From Mesorhizobium sp. NBSH29 (lineage in GTDB: Bacteria > Pseudomonadota > Alphaproteobacteria > Rhizobiales > Rhizobiaceae), in assembly GCF_015500055.1 (NCBI RefSeq), contig NZ_CP045492.1:878501-942500 (forward strand): DNA of 64,000 bases, given 5' to 3'. Below, one piece after another: positions 39,431 through 49,461 of this stretch (positions are counted from its first letter, which is position 1; every line of letters begins with the position of its first letter). Below the pieces are notes generated by a model that was not told where the DNA came from, made no database searches, and saw nothing but the letters and a program-made list of their open reading frames with translations. Position numbers and translations under genes: made by a program.

Positions 39431-39960
39431 CGATCGCAAAGAAGCTCACTGATGAGGACAGGGTACTCTGGGGCCGCATCGCTCGTTCTGCCAAACCGTT
39501 AAAAGGGCGAGTGGAAGAGCCGGATTGGACAGCTGAAACGGCTGACCACTCGGCTTTGGAAAGATTGCTCGCCGAGAAATCTCAGCCCACTCCGATGGAG
39601 GCCCCGAAAACTATCCAGCCCAGCAAGAATACAATCCACCCGTTTGATCCTCCAACAAAAACAAAGCTCTCCAAGGGTCGGCTGCCGATCGAGGGTCGCG
39701 TGGATCTGCATGGCATGACCCAGAGCGAGGCCCATGCCCTGCTTTATGCGTTCCTACATCGCGCATATGCAGAAGGCAGACGTCATGTCCTTGTTATCAC
39801 AGGTAAAGGGGCGTCTTTCGGCAGCGAGGGTGTCTTGCGGCGCGCTGTGCCGCAATGGCTAGCTACTCCAGCCTTCCGCGTTATGGTGAGCAGCTATGCC
39901 GACGCAGCGCGCCACCATGGCGGCTTCGGCGCGATCTATGTGCGCTTGCGAAGGCACTGA
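39427..39960 (+). CDS. Smr/MutS2-type nuclease-domain protein
   Basis: A 177-residue protein with a C-terminal Smr domain (about 95-177). The features are DLHGMTQSEAHALLYAFLH, LVITGKGASFGSEGVLRRAVPQWL and GGFGAIYVRLRR. Smr domains cut or nick nucleic acid and occur with ribosome rescue and mismatch-repair proteins; this short YdaL-like class has no firm role. It is translationally coupled to mltA by a 4-nt overlap. Confidence 0.87.
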   Translation: MTIAKKLTDEDRVLWGRIARSAKPLKGRVEEPDWTAETADHSALERLLAEKSQPTPMEAPKTIQPSKNTIHPFDPPTKTKLSKGRLPIEGRVDLHGMTQSEAHALLYAFLHRAYAEGRRHVLVITGKGASFGSEGVLRRAVPQWLATPAFRVMVSSYADAARHHGGFGAIYVRLRRH

Positions 39961-39988
39961 GGAAATTTACCGACGAAGGGAATATCTG

Positions 39989-40357
39989 ATGACGCCCCTC
40001 GGCATGAAGCTGCGTGAGTTGCGTGGCAAAAAAGGCGTGACGCAGAAAGAGATGGCCGAGGCAATCGGGGTCAGCGCCGCCTATCTGTCGGCGCTCGAAA
40101 ATGGCCGCCGCGGTATCCCCACATGGGCATTGCTCCAGAAAATGATGGGGTATTTCAACATCATATGGGACGAGGCGGAAGAACTGGAACAGCTCGCCGG
40201 TGCATCCCACCCGCGCGTGGTTGTCGATACGTCCGGACTGTCACCACGCGCTACCGAGCTTGCCAACGTCCTTGCGCAAACCATATCCCAGCTAGACCCT
40301 CACGAGATCGAAACGCTGCTCACCCAGCTTCACGCCTGTCTGTCGCGTGGACGCTAA
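39989..40357 (+). CDS. XRE-family helix-turn-helix regulator
   Basis: A 122-residue protein with an N-terminal Cro/C1-type DNA-binding domain (GMKLRELRGKKGVTQKEMAEAIGVSAAYLSALENGRRG, residues 5-42). The C-terminal part (about 85-120) may be for dimerisation. It starts 28 bp after the Smr gene at ATG 39989, preceded by GAAGGG. The frame upstream into the Smr gene has no similarity. The target is unknown; conservation beside mltA and Smr genes in Rhizobiales suggests a housekeeping role rather than a phage origin. Confidence 0.88.
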   Translation: MTPLGMKLRELRGKKGVTQKEMAEAIGVSAAYLSALENGRRGIPTWALLQKMMGYFNIIWDEAEELEQLAGASHPRVVVDTSGLSPRATELANVLAQTISQLDPHEIETLLTQLHACLSRGR

Positions 40358-40377
40358 TGTTCGCCACGGTCTGAAGT

Positions 40378-41337
40378 CTAGAAAAGCGCTTGCAGCTCCG
40401 GCATTTTCTCATTGACGAGCCAGCCATAATAATTCTCTTCCGGCAGCTTTGGCGCTTCACCAGCAGCCTGTCGCTTTGAATTCTCGGATTTCAGCGCATA
40501 TGCCCGCTGTTCAGGATTTCCGACATTGTACAGCGTCGCCGTCACTCCTGGATTTCGGGAAATATCAAAGCCGGCGATGGACTTATAGGCTTCGATGGAA
40601 GTCTTCAGCGTTGCCGCGACATAGGCAAGCGTCAAATCGGGATCCATGATCGTCTCATAAACCCGTTGCGCATCGTCTGCATCAAGCTGTGGCAAGCCCG
40701 AAATCCGGCTCACTAGATCGCTCATCTGCAAGGCAGTCAAAGGGTTGAGTTGGCCAAGCCCAAACGTCTGCCCCGCATAAAGCGGCTGAAAAAAAATCGC
40801 GCTGAATCGGTTGTTTGGAAAATTCGCCCCATCCACGTTGTTTCCACGAAACGCCATATTCCACACGGCTTCGCGGCAACTCCAAAGGTCATAGCTGTCG
40901 CGCATGCCCTTGCATTTGGCAAATTGCGGCCGCGCCACGAAGTCGCCCACGCTTTCACCATTGTAAGCAAAAACAAGCTTGTTGCTGAGATACGCCGCCG
41001 CTTTAACGTAATAGGTCTGAAGCCGGTCATAGGCATCGACATTGTAGGTGTGCTCACCGACAATCGCGCCGACAATGTGCATCGGATCGATGCCATACAA
41101 TGAGGCTGCCTGCTTGATTTTCGACCGCAGCTTGCCGTCATTTTTGATCAGCGCATAAATCTTGCGGTATTTGGCTTCATAGGTGGTGTTGTTGGCCTTG
41201 GTGCGGCGCGCCGATGCACCCGGAACCCCCGGCTGTTCTGCGTTGCGATTGCCGGGCGGTACCGGTGTGGCAGCGAAGGCTAGCGGAAAACAGCCCAGAA
41301 AGACCACCAGGGAAATTAAGTATAAAATACGTTTCAT
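40378..41337 (-). CDS. DUF1402 protein, lytic-transglycosylase-like
   Basis: A 319-residue exported protein with a signal peptide (about residues 1-22, ending LAFA-AT). Database families of this type are called DUF1402 with no assigned function. Three stretches resemble the lysozyme-like SLT fold in order: IVGAIVGEHTYN with Glu95 as a possible catalytic acid, FGLGQLNPLTA (192-202) like the GLMQxMP motif, and LYNVGNP (269-275) like the AYNAG motif. I infer a cell-wall-cleaving enzyme in the periplasm. It is convergent with the XRE gene; start at MKRILYL. Confidence 0.75.
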   Translation of the reverse strand: MKRILYLISLVVFLGCFPLAFAATPVPPGNRNAEQPGVPGASARRTKANNTTYEAKYRKIYALIKNDGKLRSKIKQAASLYGIDPMHIVGAIVGEHTYNVDAYDRLQTYYVKAAAYLSNKLVFAYNGESVGDFVARPQFAKCKGMRDSYDLWSCREAVWNMAFRGNNVDGANFPNNRFSAIFFQPLYAGQTFGLGQLNPLTALQMSDLVSRISGLPQLDADDAQRVYETIMDPDLTLAYVAATLKTSIEAYKSIAGFDISRNPGVTATLYNVGNPEQRAYALKSENSKRQAAGEAPKLPEENYYGWLVNEKMPELQALF

Positions 41338-41432
41338 GCGCCCCGCCTGCTGTAGCAGGTCGCACCTATAGCAGGTCCAGCAAAAGTGCACAGCGCTTTT
41401 GCGCCGCTTCGACCAAGCCGAGAGAATGAAGC

Positions 41433-42746
41433 CTAGAGAATGAAACGCGACAGATCGGTATTCCTGGCCAGATCTCCGACATTCTTTTCGACATAAGCCG
41501 CGTCAATCTTGATTGCGGTCCCCCCGCGGTCGGGCGCATTGAACGAAATCTCGTCCAGTACACGTTCCATCACGGTCTGTAGGCGTCGCGCACCGATGTT
41601 TTCGACGCTGGCATTCAGGTCCACGGCGATTCCGGCGAGTGAATCAATTGCGTCGTCGGTGAACTCCAGTTCCACCCCTTCGGTCTTCATCAGGGCAATG
41701 TATTGCTTGATCAGGCTTGCCTCGGTTTCTGTCAGGATTCGAACAAAGTCATTTTTCTCGAGCGCCCTCAGTTCGACGCGGATCGGCAGGCGGCCCTGCA
41801 ATTCAGGCAGCAGGTCGGAAGGCTTCGACACGTGAAACGCGCCTGAGGCGATAAACAGGATGTGGTCGGTCTTCACAGGACCATGCTTCGTCGCAACCGT
41901 GGTGCCCTCAACCAGCGGCAGCAGGTCGCGCTGCACCCCTTCACGCGAAACGCCCGCCCCCATACCGCCTTCGCGGTTGGCGATCTTGTCGATCTCGTCG
42001 AGAAACACGATGCCATCATTTTCGGTCACTTCGAGCGCCTGGCGCACGACCTCATCCTGATCGAGAAGCTTGTCGGATTCATCGCTGATCAACAGCTTGT
42101 AAGATTCCTTGACGGTGGTCTTGCGCGTCTTGGTCTGCTTGCCACCCATCGCTTTGGACAGCATGTCGTTGATATTGAGGACACCGATATTACCGCCTTG
42201 CATGCCGGGAATGTCGAACCCGGGCATCCCGCCGCCGCCGTTATCGGCGACCTCCACCTCAATTTCCTTGTCGTCGAGGTCGCCTTCCCGAAGTTTTTTG
42301 CGGAAAGAATCGCGCGTCGCTGGGCTGGCAGTTTTTCCAACGAGCGCTTCGAGCACCCGCTCCTCAGCATTGATGTGCGCACGCGCCGTCACGTCACCGC
42401 GCATCTTTTCGCGCACTAGCCCAATGGCCACTTCGACTAGATCGCGGATGATCTGCTCTACATCACGCCCAACATAACCCACTTCAGTAAACTTGGTCGC
42501 TTCCACCTTGATGAAGGGTGCGCCAGCAAGCTTGGCGAGTCGCCGCGAGATTTCGGTTTTGCCGACGCCGGTCGGTCCGATCATCAGGATGTTCTTGGGC
42601 ATCACCTCCTCGCGCATCTGGCCATCAAGCTGCTGGCGGCGCCAGCGGTTGCGCAGGGCGATGGCAACGGCGCGCTTAGCGTCGTTCTGCCCGATGATGA
42701 AGCGGTCGAGCTCCGAGACGATCTCACGCGGTGAAAAAGAACTCAT
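41433..42746 (-). CDS. hslU: ATP-dependent protease ATPase subunit HslU
   Basis: HslU (ClpY) is the AAA+ unfoldase that feeds HslV. The 437-residue product begins [27 protein letters not shown], followed by Walker [10 protein letters not shown] (about 55-63), Walker [12 protein letters not shown], and the C-terminal tail ending DLSRFIL, which inserts between HslV subunits to activate it. The start at MSSFSPRE (42746) overlaps the end of the DUF2585 gene by 4 nt; an upstream start is possible in frame. Confidence 0.95.
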   Translation of the reverse strand: MSSFSPREIVSELDRFIIGQNDAKRAVAIALRNRWRRQQLDGQMREEVMPKNILMIGPTGVGKTEISRRLAKLAGAPFIKVEATKFTEVGYVGRDVEQIIRDLVEVAIGLVREKMRGDVTARAHINAEERVLEALVGKTASPATRDSFRKKLREGDLDDKEIEVEVADNGGGGMPGFDIPGMQGGNIGVLNINDMLSKAMGGKQTKTRKTTVKESYKLLISDESDKLLDQDEVVRQALEVTENDGIVFLDEIDKIANREGGMGAGVSREGVQRDLLPLVEGTTVATKHGPVKTDHILFIASGAFHVSKPSDLLPELQGRLPIRVELRALEKNDFVRILTETEASLIKQYIALMKTEGVELEFTDDAIDSLAGIAVDLNASVENIGARRLQTVMERVLDEISFNAPDRGGTAIKIDAAYVEKNVGDLARNTDLSRFIL

Positions 42747-43330
42747 GTTGGCGTTAATCCACTTTGCCACTGCCGGATGGACTCAAACGGATGCAGCAGC
42801 ATGATCACGTTGAGGGTCAGATTGTCCCGGATGAGAAGGCCGACACCGAACTCGAAACTCAGTGCCATCACCACAACAACCCATATAGGTAGCCATGCTG
42901 CCATCGCAAATCCCAGAACCATGGCGAGCGTGTCGGAAATGGAATTGACGATGCTGTCGCCGTAATAGTCGAGCGAAATGGTGCCTTCCCGGTAGCGGTT
43001 GATGATGAAATCGCTGTTTTCCAGAATTTCCCACCCACCCTCGATCAACAGCGCGGGAATCAACCGCAGCCAGGGCGATGCTTTGGGAAACACATACCAG
43101 GCGGCCGCATAGAACAGAAAGCCGTGGATGATGTGCGAGAACGTGTACCAGTCCGAAATGTGCTGGGAGTTCTCAGAGCTCATCACCACGCCGTGCCATA
43201 GCTTGACTGTGCCGCATTCGCATATCGGCAGCCGGCCCATGCCGTAAAGGATTGCGGCCTGAAGGACGATCAGTCCGACTGCAGCAGCCAGTCCGATTTT
43301 CCAGACGGCGAGCGTAGCGCCCTTACGCAT
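42743..43330 (-). CDS. DUF2585 (UPF0314) membrane protein
   Basis: A 195-residue hydrophobic protein of unknown function, restricted mainly to alphaproteobacteria. Visible features are about five membrane helices, [20 protein letters not shown], and [37 protein letters not shown] with several conserved acidic and aromatic residues. It sits between hslV and hslU, so it may relate to stress proteolysis or merely share the operon. ATG 43330 is chosen over TTG 43357. Confidence 0.82.
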   Translation of the reverse strand: MRKGATLAVWKIGLAAAVGLIVLQAAILYGMGRLPICECGTVKLWHGVVMSSENSQHISDWYTFSHIIHGFLFYAAAWYVFPKASPWLRLIPALLIEGGWEILENSDFIINRYREGTISLDYYGDSIVNSISDTLAMVLGFAMAAWLPIWVVVVMALSFEFGVGLLIRDNLTLNVIMLLHPFESIRQWQSGLTPT

Positions 43331-43421
43331 CGGCGTCCTCGGCAAGCCAAGTTTCAATCACGGCAAGGTCGTCTTCTGTGAGGGGACGAAAATCATAGCG
43401 GTAAATCCGCTTAGCCGGCAT
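43323..43421 (-). pseudogene. Relic of a GNAT acetyltransferase gene
   Basis: A 32-codon frame starts ATGCCGGC and reads [19 protein letters not shown], then [13 protein letters not shown], then stops. This is the exact N-terminal pattern of an AAC(6')-type GNAT acetyltransferase (first strand and helix), a gene found between hslV and hslU in several Rhizobiales. The acetyl-CoA-binding core is missing, so about four fifths of the gene seem deleted. It overlaps the hslV end by 11 bp and the DUF2585 start by 8 bp. It could still be translated as a leader peptide. Confidence 0.7.
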
Positions 43422-43959
43422 CAATCGTCTCGATGACGAAGCTCTCATTGGTGTAGACGCAGATCTCGCTGGCAATTTTCATTGCCCGACGTGCGATCTC
43501 TTCGGCACCCTTGTCAGTGTCCATCAAGGCACGGGCCGCAGCGAGTGCATAATTACCACCAGAACCGATTGCCATCACGCCATGTTCTGGCTCTAGCACA
43601 TCGCCATTGCCGGTGAGGGCTAGTGACACCGTTTTATCGGCAACCAGCATCATCGCTTCCAGCCGGCGCAGATAACGGTCCGTGCGCCAGTCTTTCGCAA
43701 GTTCCACGCAGGCGCGCGTCAATTGATCAGGATATTGCTCAAGCTTGGCTTCCAGCCGCTCTAAAAGGGTGAAAGCATCGGCGGTGGCGCCGGCAAACCC
43801 GGCAATCACATTGCCTTTTCCAAGGCGCCGCACCTTTTTGGCGTTGCCCTTCATGATCGTCTGGCCGAGGCTGACCTGCCCATCGCCGGCAATCACCACC
43901 TTGCCACCCTTGCGAACGGTCACAATGGTCGTGGCGTGCATGGTCAACTCATTTGACAT
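43411..43959 (-). CDS. hslV: ATP-dependent protease subunit HslV
   Basis: HslV (ClpQ) is the proteasome-like peptidase of the HslUV complex. The 182-residue product starts [19 protein letters not shown]; removal of the leader exposes the catalytic Thr of [29 protein letters not shown] and [17 protein letters not shown] are conserved. The start at 43959 follows family practice. The upstream 12 codons in frame are probably untranslated. It is divergent from hisB. Confidence 0.95.
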   Translation of the reverse strand: MSNELTMHATTIVTVRKGGKVVIAGDGQVSLGQTIMKGNAKKVRRLGKGNVIAGFAGATADAFTLLERLEAKLEQYPDQLTRACVELAKDWRTDRYLRRLEAMMLVADKTVSLALTGNGDVLEPEHGVMAIGSGGNYALAAARALMDTDKGAEEIARRAMKIASEICVYTNESFVIETIDAG

Positions 43960-44139
43960 GTCTGGCTCCGATATCGCGAAGTCCCGCCAAGGCAACCTCC
44001 CGCTACGAGTAAAGTTCGATCATATGTATGCATAGGCGATGAGTTTGCAAACCATGAGCAATGCCCTCACGATCAGCAACTGGAATTCGCCTCGCCATGC
44101 TGGTAGAAGGCACGCGTTCACACAGCGGAGAATGGCCAC

Positions 44140-44745
44140 ATGGCTTCCGGCACCGAGCGGCGCGCCAGCATCAGCCGCAAGACCAATGAGACCGAAATCA
44201 GCGTTGACGTTGATGTTGATGGTAATGGCAGTTTCGAAATTTCCACCGGCGTCGGCTTCTTTGACCACATGCTGGAACAGCTTTCGCGTCATTCCCTCAT
44301 AGACATCACGGCAAAGGCGATGGGCGATCTGCACATCGACGATCATCACACGGTCGAAGACACCGGTATCGCGCTCGGCCAAGCCATTTCGAAAGCTCTG
44401 GGTGATCGCCGCGGCATCACACGCTACGCTTCGCTGGACCTCGCCATGGATGAGACGCTGACGAGTGCAGCGATCGATGTTTCTGGCCGGCCATTCCTGG
44501 TCTGGAATGTCGCGTTTTCGTCCTCCAAAGTAGGTGCTTTCGACACCGAACTGGTTCGCGAATTCTTTCAGGCGTTGGCACAGAACGCCGGCATTACGCT
44601 ACACGTGACCAACCGGTATGGCGCCAACAATCACCATATCGCCGAAACCTGCTTTAAAGCGGTTGCGCGCGTGCTCCGCACCGCGCTTGAACGAGATCCA
44701 CGTCAGGGCGATGCGGTGCCTTCCACCAAAGGCACGCTAATATAA
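44140..44745 (+). CDS. hisB: Imidazoleglycerol-phosphate dehydratase
   Basis: HisB removes water from imidazole-glycerol phosphate in histidine synthesis. The 201-residue product has the metal-binding repeats [28 protein letters not shown] and [15 protein letters not shown]. It is the single-domain form without the phosphatase part. It leads a run of histidine genes and is divergent from hslV with a 180-bp gap for both promoters. Confidence 0.96.
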   Translation: MASGTERRASISRKTNETEISVDVDVDGNGSFEISTGVGFFDHMLEQLSRHSLIDITAKAMGDLHIDDHHTVEDTGIALGQAISKALGDRRGITRYASLDLAMDETLTSAAIDVSGRPFLVWNVAFSSSKVGAFDTELVREFFQALAQNAGITLHVTNRYGANNHHIAETCFKAVARVLRTALERDPRQGDAVPSTKGTLI

Positions 44746-44757
44746 AAGGGCGGGCCG

Positions 44758-45228
44758 ATGGCCGTTTTTATTGCAATGGAGCCGGCGAAATCCGCCGAAA
44801 CAGGCGATGCCGTATTGGTGCGCGACGGCTTTACCTATCTGGCCTTCCTGCTCCCTGTCCCATGGCTGCTATGGCACCGGCTATGGATTGAGGCTGCGTT
44901 CGCACTGGCTGCCACGCTTGCCTTGGGCGGACTTGGCGCTGTAGCGGGTCTTGGCACAGCCGCGCCGTGGCTGACTCTGTTGGTCTCGCTCTATCTGGGA
45001 CTTGAAGCCTCGGCGCTGCGACTTTGGGCGCTTCGTCGCCGCGGCTGGCAAGATAGCGGCGCGTTCGAGGCCAACAATTACGACGAAGCAGAAGTTCGCT
45101 ATATGGTCGAGCAAGGCCTTTTGGAGGCTGGCGAAAATCCACAACAGTGGGTGCATTTGAAGCCGGCCGCACGGCAGGTCTCCACTCATGCCAATACCGA
45201 CCTGCTCTTGAGCTCTGGAACGACCTGA
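44758..45228 (+). CDS. DUF2628 membrane protein in the his operon
   Basis: A 156-residue protein with DUF2628 features: three hydrophobic segments (about 25-80) and the soluble tail [24 protein letters not shown]. Its function is unknown. It starts 12 bp after hisB, and its stop shares bases with the hisH start (TGATG), so it is translated with the histidine genes. Why a membrane protein sits there is unclear. Confidence 0.8.
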   Translation: MAVFIAMEPAKSAETGDAVLVRDGFTYLAFLLPVPWLLWHRLWIEAAFALAATLALGGLGAVAGLGTAAPWLTLLVSLYLGLEASALRLWALRRRGWQDSGAFEANNYDEAEVRYMVEQGLLEAGENPQQWVHLKPAARQVSTHANTDLLLSSGTT

Positions 45229-45878
45229 TGCGCGTGGCTATCATCGACTACGGGTCGGGCAATCTTCGCTCAGCCACCAAAGCCTTCGAGCGCGCTGCGC
45301 GAGAGGCAGGCATTGCTGCGCGGATTGAGCTGACTTCGGACGCAGAGCGCGTCCGAACAGCAGACCGCATTGTGCTACCAGGCGTCGGGGCTTACGCCGA
45401 TTGCGCAGCAGGACTGAAGTCCGTGGAGGGCATGTGGGAGGCGGTTGAAGAGGCCGCGATAGGGCGGGGAAAGCCCTTCCTGGGCATTTGCGTGGGCATG
45501 CAACTGATGACCGAGCGCGGGCTTGAAAAGACGGTTACTCAGGGTTTTGGCTGGATTGCGGGTGACGTGAAAGAAATTACCCCGGCTGACGCGAGCCTGA
45601 AAATTCCACAGATCGGCTGGAACACGCTTTCGGTTCAGCACGAGCATCCGCTGTTCAACGGGATCGACACCGGCCCAGGCGGATTGCACGCATATTTCGT
45701 GCACTCCTATCAACTGGATGCTTCCAAACCCGAGCAGGTTTTGGCGACGACCGATTACGGCGGCGCGGTTACTGCTGCGGTTGCACGCGACAATCTCGTG
45801 GGCACACAGTTCCATCCTGAAAAGAGCCAGACGCTGGGTCTGGCGCTTATTGCCAATTTCCTGAGGTGGAAGCCGTGA
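45228..45878 (+). CDS. hisH: Imidazole glycerol phosphate synthase subunit HisH
   Basis: HisH is the glutaminase that supplies ammonia to HisF. The 216-residue product has [18 protein letters not shown] at the start, the nucleophile Cys in GICVGMQLM, and the His-Glu pair in [10 protein letters not shown]. It overlaps the DUF2628 gene by one base. The longer frame upstream has no similarity. Confidence 0.95.
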   Translation: MRVAIIDYGSGNLRSATKAFERAAREAGIAARIELTSDAERVRTADRIVLPGVGAYADCAAGLKSVEGMWEAVEEAAIGRGKPFLGICVGMQLMTERGLEKTVTQGFGWIAGDVKEITPADASLKIPQIGWNTLSVQHEHPLFNGIDTGPGGLHAYFVHSYQLDASKPEQVLATTDYGGAVTAAVARDNLVGTQFHPEKSQTLGLALIANFLRWKP

Positions 45879-46639
45879 TCCTTTTTCCAGCTATAGATCT
45901 CAAGGACGGCGAATGCGTTCGCCTAAAGCTTGGCGATATGGACCAGGCGACGGTCTACAATGTTGATCCGGGGGCCCAGGCAAAAACGTTCGAGAGCCAG
46001 GGTTTCGAATGGCTGCATGTGGTCGACCTGAACGGGGCGTTTGCCGGCGAATCGGTTAATGGCGCAGCCGTTGAAGCCATACTTAAAGCGACGAAAAACC
46101 CGGTCCAACTCGGCGGTGGTATTCGCTCACTGGACCATATTGAAAGCTGGCTCTCCAAAGGCCTGGCGCGGGTTATTCTCGGCACCGTCGCCGTCAAAGA
46201 CCCCGCGCTTGTGATCGAGGCGTGCCGGAAATTTCCGGGAAAGATTGCGGTTGGCATTGATGCCAAAGGCGGGAATGTCGCGGTAGAGGGCTGGGCCGAA
46301 GCCTCGACGCTCCAGGTGGTCGATTTGGCAAAAAAGTTCGAGGGCGCGGGCGTTTCGACCATCATCTACACAGACATCGATCGCGACGGCGTGCTTGCGG
46401 GCATCAACTGGGAAGCCACCATTGCTCTGGCTGAAGCAGTATCCATTCCCGTCATTGCGTCAGGCGGGCTTGCGTCGATAGCCGACATTGTGCGGATGAC
46501 GATGCCGGACGCGCGCAAGCTTGAAGGCGCGATCTCCGGTCGCGCGCTTTATGATGGTCGCATTGATCCAGCGGAAGCGCTGTCGGTCCTGCGTGGCGAA
46601 AATAGCCCGGAGCCGGCCATGTTCGAGGTCGAGCGATGA
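45875..46639 (+). CDS. hisA: Phosphoribosylformimino-5-aminoimidazole carboxamide ribotide isomerase
   Basis: HisA performs the Amadori rearrangement of ProFAR in histidine synthesis. The 254-residue product begins [20 protein letters not shown] and is a half-duplicated TIM barrel with [14 protein letters not shown] and [14 protein letters not shown], which hold the catalytic Asp residues. GTG 45875 (MILFPAIDL) overlaps the hisH stop by 4 nt and is preceded by GAGGTGG. GTG 45866 would add three residues. Confidence 0.94.
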   Translation: MILFPAIDLKDGECVRLKLGDMDQATVYNVDPGAQAKTFESQGFEWLHVVDLNGAFAGESVNGAAVEAILKATKNPVQLGGGIRSLDHIESWLSKGLARVILGTVAVKDPALVIEACRKFPGKIAVGIDAKGGNVAVEGWAEASTLQVVDLAKKFEGAGVSTIIYTDIDRDGVLAGINWEATIALAEAVSIPVIASGGLASIADIVRMTMPDARKLEGAISGRALYDGRIDPAEALSVLRGENSPEPAMFEVER

Positions 46640-47430
46640 CCCTCAAAGCCCGTGTCATTCCATGCCTCGACGTCAAGGACGGTCGTGTTGTCAAGGGCGT
46701 CAATTTTGTCGATTTAATCGATGCTGGAGATCCGGTCGAGGCCGCAAAAGCCTATGATGCGGCGGGCGCTGACGAACTGTGTTTCCTCGATATAGGCGCC
46801 ACGCACGAGGGACGGGAAACTATTTTTGATGTCGTTGCGCGCACCGCAGACCATTGCTTTATGCCGCTAACGGTAGGCGGCGGTGTGCGCGCGGTTGCCG
46901 ACATCCGCAAACTGCTGCTGGCCGGTGCCGACAAGGTGTCGATCAACACGGCGGCGGTGAAAAACCCGGAGTTTGTGGCAGCTGCTGCCGACAAATTCGG
47001 CAATCAGTGTATTGTTGTTGCCATCGACGCCAAGAAAGTCTCAGGCGCTGGAGAAACCGACCGATGGGAGATTTTCACCCACGGGGGGCGCGAACGCACT
47101 GGCATCGACGCCATCGAGTTTGCCCGCAAAGTAGTGGATCTCGGCGCCGGGGAGCTGCTGTTGACCTCCATGGATCGCGACGGCACCAAGTCAGGCTACG
47201 ACACTGAACTGACGCGCGCGGTGGCTGATGCGGTGCGCGTCCCGGTCATCGCCTCTGGCGGTGTCGGCACGCTCGATCATTTAGTTGCTGGCATTCGAGA
47301 AGGCCATGCGACCGCAGTTCTGGCAGCGTCGATCTTTCATTTTGGTACATATACGATTTCGGAGGCCAAAGCCTTTATGGCGGGCGCGGGCATCCCCATG
47401 CGGCTGGACTCAGCCGGACAACCGACTTAA
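46636..47430 (+). CDS. hisF: Imidazole glycerol phosphate synthase subunit HisF
   Basis: HisF is the cyclase that joins ammonia from HisH to PRFAR, making IGP and AICAR. The 264-residue TIM barrel has [19 protein letters not shown] with the catalytic Asp, [28 protein letters not shown] and [12 protein letters not shown] with the second catalytic Asp. The ATG overlaps the hisA stop (ATGA). Confidence 0.96.
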   Translation: MTLKARVIPCLDVKDGRVVKGVNFVDLIDAGDPVEAAKAYDAAGADELCFLDIGATHEGRETIFDVVARTADHCFMPLTVGGGVRAVADIRKLLLAGADKVSINTAAVKNPEFVAAAADKFGNQCIVVAIDAKKVSGAGETDRWEIFTHGGRERTGIDAIEFARKVVDLGAGELLLTSMDRDGTKSGYDTELTRAVADAVRVPVIASGGVGTLDHLVAGIREGHATAVLAASIFHFGTYTISEAKAFMAGAGIPMRLDSAGQPT

Positions 47431-47439
47431 AGCGCCGCA

Positions 47440-47754
47440 ATGAGCGCATTCTCACTCTCCGACCTGGAAAAGATTATCGCGGATCGCGCAACCTCGGGCG
47501 ACCCGCAATCATGGACTGCGAAGCTCGTGTCCGCAGGTATGGACAAGGCAGCCCAGAAGCTGGGCGAAGAAGCCGTGGAAACGGTAATAGCGGCTGTGAA
47601 AAGCGACCGTGAGGGGCTCGTTTCCGAGAGTGCCGATCTCATCTATCATTGGATGGTGGTGCTGGCGGTGGCAGGGGTTCCCCTGTCAGAAGTTACAGCC
47701 GAGCTGGAAAAGCGCACCGCCCGAAGCGGGACTGCCGAAAAAGCGTCGCGCTAA
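47440..47754 (+). CDS. hisE: Phosphoribosyl-ATP pyrophosphatase
   Basis: HisE removes pyrophosphate from PR-ATP, the second step of histidine synthesis. The 104-residue product has the all-alpha MazG-like core: [29 protein letters not shown] and [13 protein letters not shown], with the Glu and Asp metal ligands. It lies 9 bp after hisF and ends the histidine run. hisG, hisD, hisC and hisI are elsewhere. Confidence 0.95.
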   Translation: MSAFSLSDLEKIIADRATSGDPQSWTAKLVSAGMDKAAQKLGEEAVETVIAAVKSDREGLVSESADLIYHWMVVLAVAGVPLSEVTAELEKRTARSGTAEKASR

Positions 47755-47785
47755 AGGCTACCGACACTGCAGAAGGGTATGCTCA

Positions 47786-48745
47786 TTGGATCAGCTGGTT
47801 CCGACTGAAAAATACTCCCCATACCGGATATTTTCCGCGGCTGAATGGGCGCATTTTCGCGCCGACACGCCGCTCACCCTCACCGAAGACGAGGTGCGCA
47901 GGTTAAGCTCGCTCTATGATCCGATCGATCTGGACGAGGTTCGGCGTATTTACCTGGCTATGTCGCGGTTGGTCTCGACCCATGTCGAGGCAAGCCAGCT
48001 TCTGTTTGAACAGCGCCGCGTTTTCTTCAACACAGACAATGCGGTCAAGACGCCCTTCATCATCGGAATGGCCGGATCAGTGGCGGTCGGAAAATCCACC
48101 ACAGCGCGCATACTGAAGGAACTGATGGCCCGCTGGCCATCGAGCCCCAAGGTTGATCTCGTTACCACCGACGGGTTTCTGTTTCCCAACGAGATTTTAC
48201 GCAACAAAGGCCTGATGGAGCGAAAAGGCTTCCCCGATAGCTATGATGTCGGCGCGTTGTTGCGCTTCCTCTCCGGCATCAAATCTGGCCAGCCCAACGT
48301 GCGCGCGCCACTCTACTCGCATCTGACCTATGATGTTCTCCCTGGCGAGTTCGTGACGATCGACCGGCCAGACATCTTGATTTTCGAGGGGCTGAACGTA
48401 CTCCAAACCCGTGAATTGCCCCAAGATGGCAAGGCGGTGCCCTTCGTTTCCGATTTCTTCGACTTTTCGATCTACATCGACGCGGAGGAGAGCCAGATAC
48501 ATGAGTGGTACATCACTCGCTTCATGCGGTTGCGAGAGACAGCATTCCGCAACCCGGACTCCTTCTTTCACCGCTATTCAAAATTGTCGCAAGATTCGGC
48601 ACGCGCCATAGCGGAGGGCCTCTGGACAAATATAAACCTCAGGAACCTCAAGGAAAACATATTGCCTACGCGTCCTCGCGCTGACCTCATCTTGCGCAAG
48701 GGCGCGGACCATCTTGTGGAGGAAGTAGCGCTGCGCAAATTATGA
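47786..48745 (+). CDS. coaA: Type I pantothenate kinase
   Basis: CoaA phosphorylates pantothenate, the controlled first step of coenzyme A synthesis. The 319-residue product has [26 protein letters not shown], the P-loop [15 protein letters not shown] (about 90-104), [10 protein letters not shown] and RGFPDSYD-like [13 protein letters not shown]. The start is probably TTG 47786 ([13 protein letters not shown]), preceded by AAGGG. The nearby ATG 47779 is out of frame. Its stop region overlaps convergent alkB by 6 bp. Confidence 0.92.
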   Translation: MDQLVPTEKYSPYRIFSAAEWAHFRADTPLTLTEDEVRRLSSLYDPIDLDEVRRIYLAMSRLVSTHVEASQLLFEQRRVFFNTDNAVKTPFIIGMAGSVAVGKSTTARILKELMARWPSSPKVDLVTTDGFLFPNEILRNKGLMERKGFPDSYDVGALLRFLSGIKSGQPNVRAPLYSHLTYDVLPGEFVTIDRPDILIFEGLNVLQTRELPQDGKAVPFVSDFFDFSIYIDAEESQIHEWYITRFMRLRETAFRNPDSFFHRYSKLSQDSARAIAEGLWTNINLRNLKENILPTRPRADLILRKGADHLVEEVALRKL

Positions 48746-49375
48746 ACGCGTTTCGGCCTCGGCTGGAGTTGTCACCCGTCGCAAGGTCAAGTTGATACGC
48801 CCGCCATTTTTGAGCAGACCCGATGTCGACGGATAAATTCGATCGACGCCATGGAAGGCAAGCCTGGCCGCGCCGCCCAGAACAACCACATCCCCGCTCT
48901 CGAGACGAAATGAAACGGTAGGCAGATCGCGCCGCGCTTGGCCAACGCGAAACAGACAGCTATCGCCGAGCGAAATCGAAACCACCGGGGCGTCGAAATT
49001 CTGTTCGTCCCTGTCCTGATGCAGGCCCATTTTGGCGCTCGGCTCATAGAAATTAACGAGGCACGCTTCCGGTGGATGAGCATACCCCGAAACGTCACTC
49101 CAGATGCGCAGCAAGGCCGCTGGTATCGTCGGCCAGGGCGTCCCCGTTTCGGGGTGGTTTGCCTGATACCGATAGCCTGCCTGCCGGTCCGTCACCCATC
49201 CGAGTGTCCCGCAATTGGTCATTCTTACACTGAGCGGCTTGCCAGTACTGGGCATTTCCGGTCGATAAAACGGAGCTGCTTCCACGACTGCGCGGACATC
49301 GGCAACGAGCGCTACCTGCGCGTCGCGGGTCAGATATCCTGGTATATGCCGGACACCTTTTGGAAGAACGAGCAT
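48740..49375 (-). CDS. alkB: DNA oxidative demethylase AlkB
   Basis: AlkB is a 2-oxoglutarate and Fe(II) dioxygenase that removes 1-methyladenine and 3-methylcytosine damage. The 211-residue product has the iron-binding HQD in [11 protein letters not shown], the second His in AFHGVDRI, and the 2-oxoglutarate-binding RINLTLRR. It has its own transcription direction and overlaps the end of coaA by 6 bp. No ada gene is nearby, and the start region shows no clear operator. Confidence 0.94.
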   Translation of the reverse strand: MLVLPKGVRHIPGYLTRDAQVALVADVRAVVEAAPFYRPEMPSTGKPLSVRMTNCGTLGWVTDRQAGYRYQANHPETGTPWPTIPAALLRIWSDVSGYAHPPEACLVNFYEPSAKMGLHQDRDEQNFDAPVVSISLGDSCLFRVGQARRDLPTVSFRLESGDVVVLGGAARLAFHGVDRIYPSTSGLLKNGGRINLTLRRVTTPAEAETRS

Positions 49376-49408
49376 GAGCGCCTGCGAAGTTTGCCTCTTT
49401 CAAAGCGA

Positions 49409-49433
49409 AAACGGCGGCCTGGGGCCGCCGTTC
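49409..49433 (-). terminator. Terminator after the LysM/BON gene
   Basis: On the minus strand a 10-bp stem AACGGCGGCC/GGCCGCCGTT with a 3-nt loop is followed by TTCGCTTT. The T-run is short and interrupted, so efficiency may be modest. Confidence 0.6.
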
Positions 49434-49461
49434 CATTGGAAAGCCGCGAAACCTGCCGCGG

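Noticed and set aside
41825-41842. A parS-like CACGTGAAAC sequence in hslU
   Set aside because: Only about one half of the palindrome is preserved, and it is far from the parS cluster within a coding region.
47779-47790. ATG at 47779 as the coaA start
   Set aside because: It is out of frame with the CoaA protein. The in-frame TTG at 47786 gives the expected N terminus.
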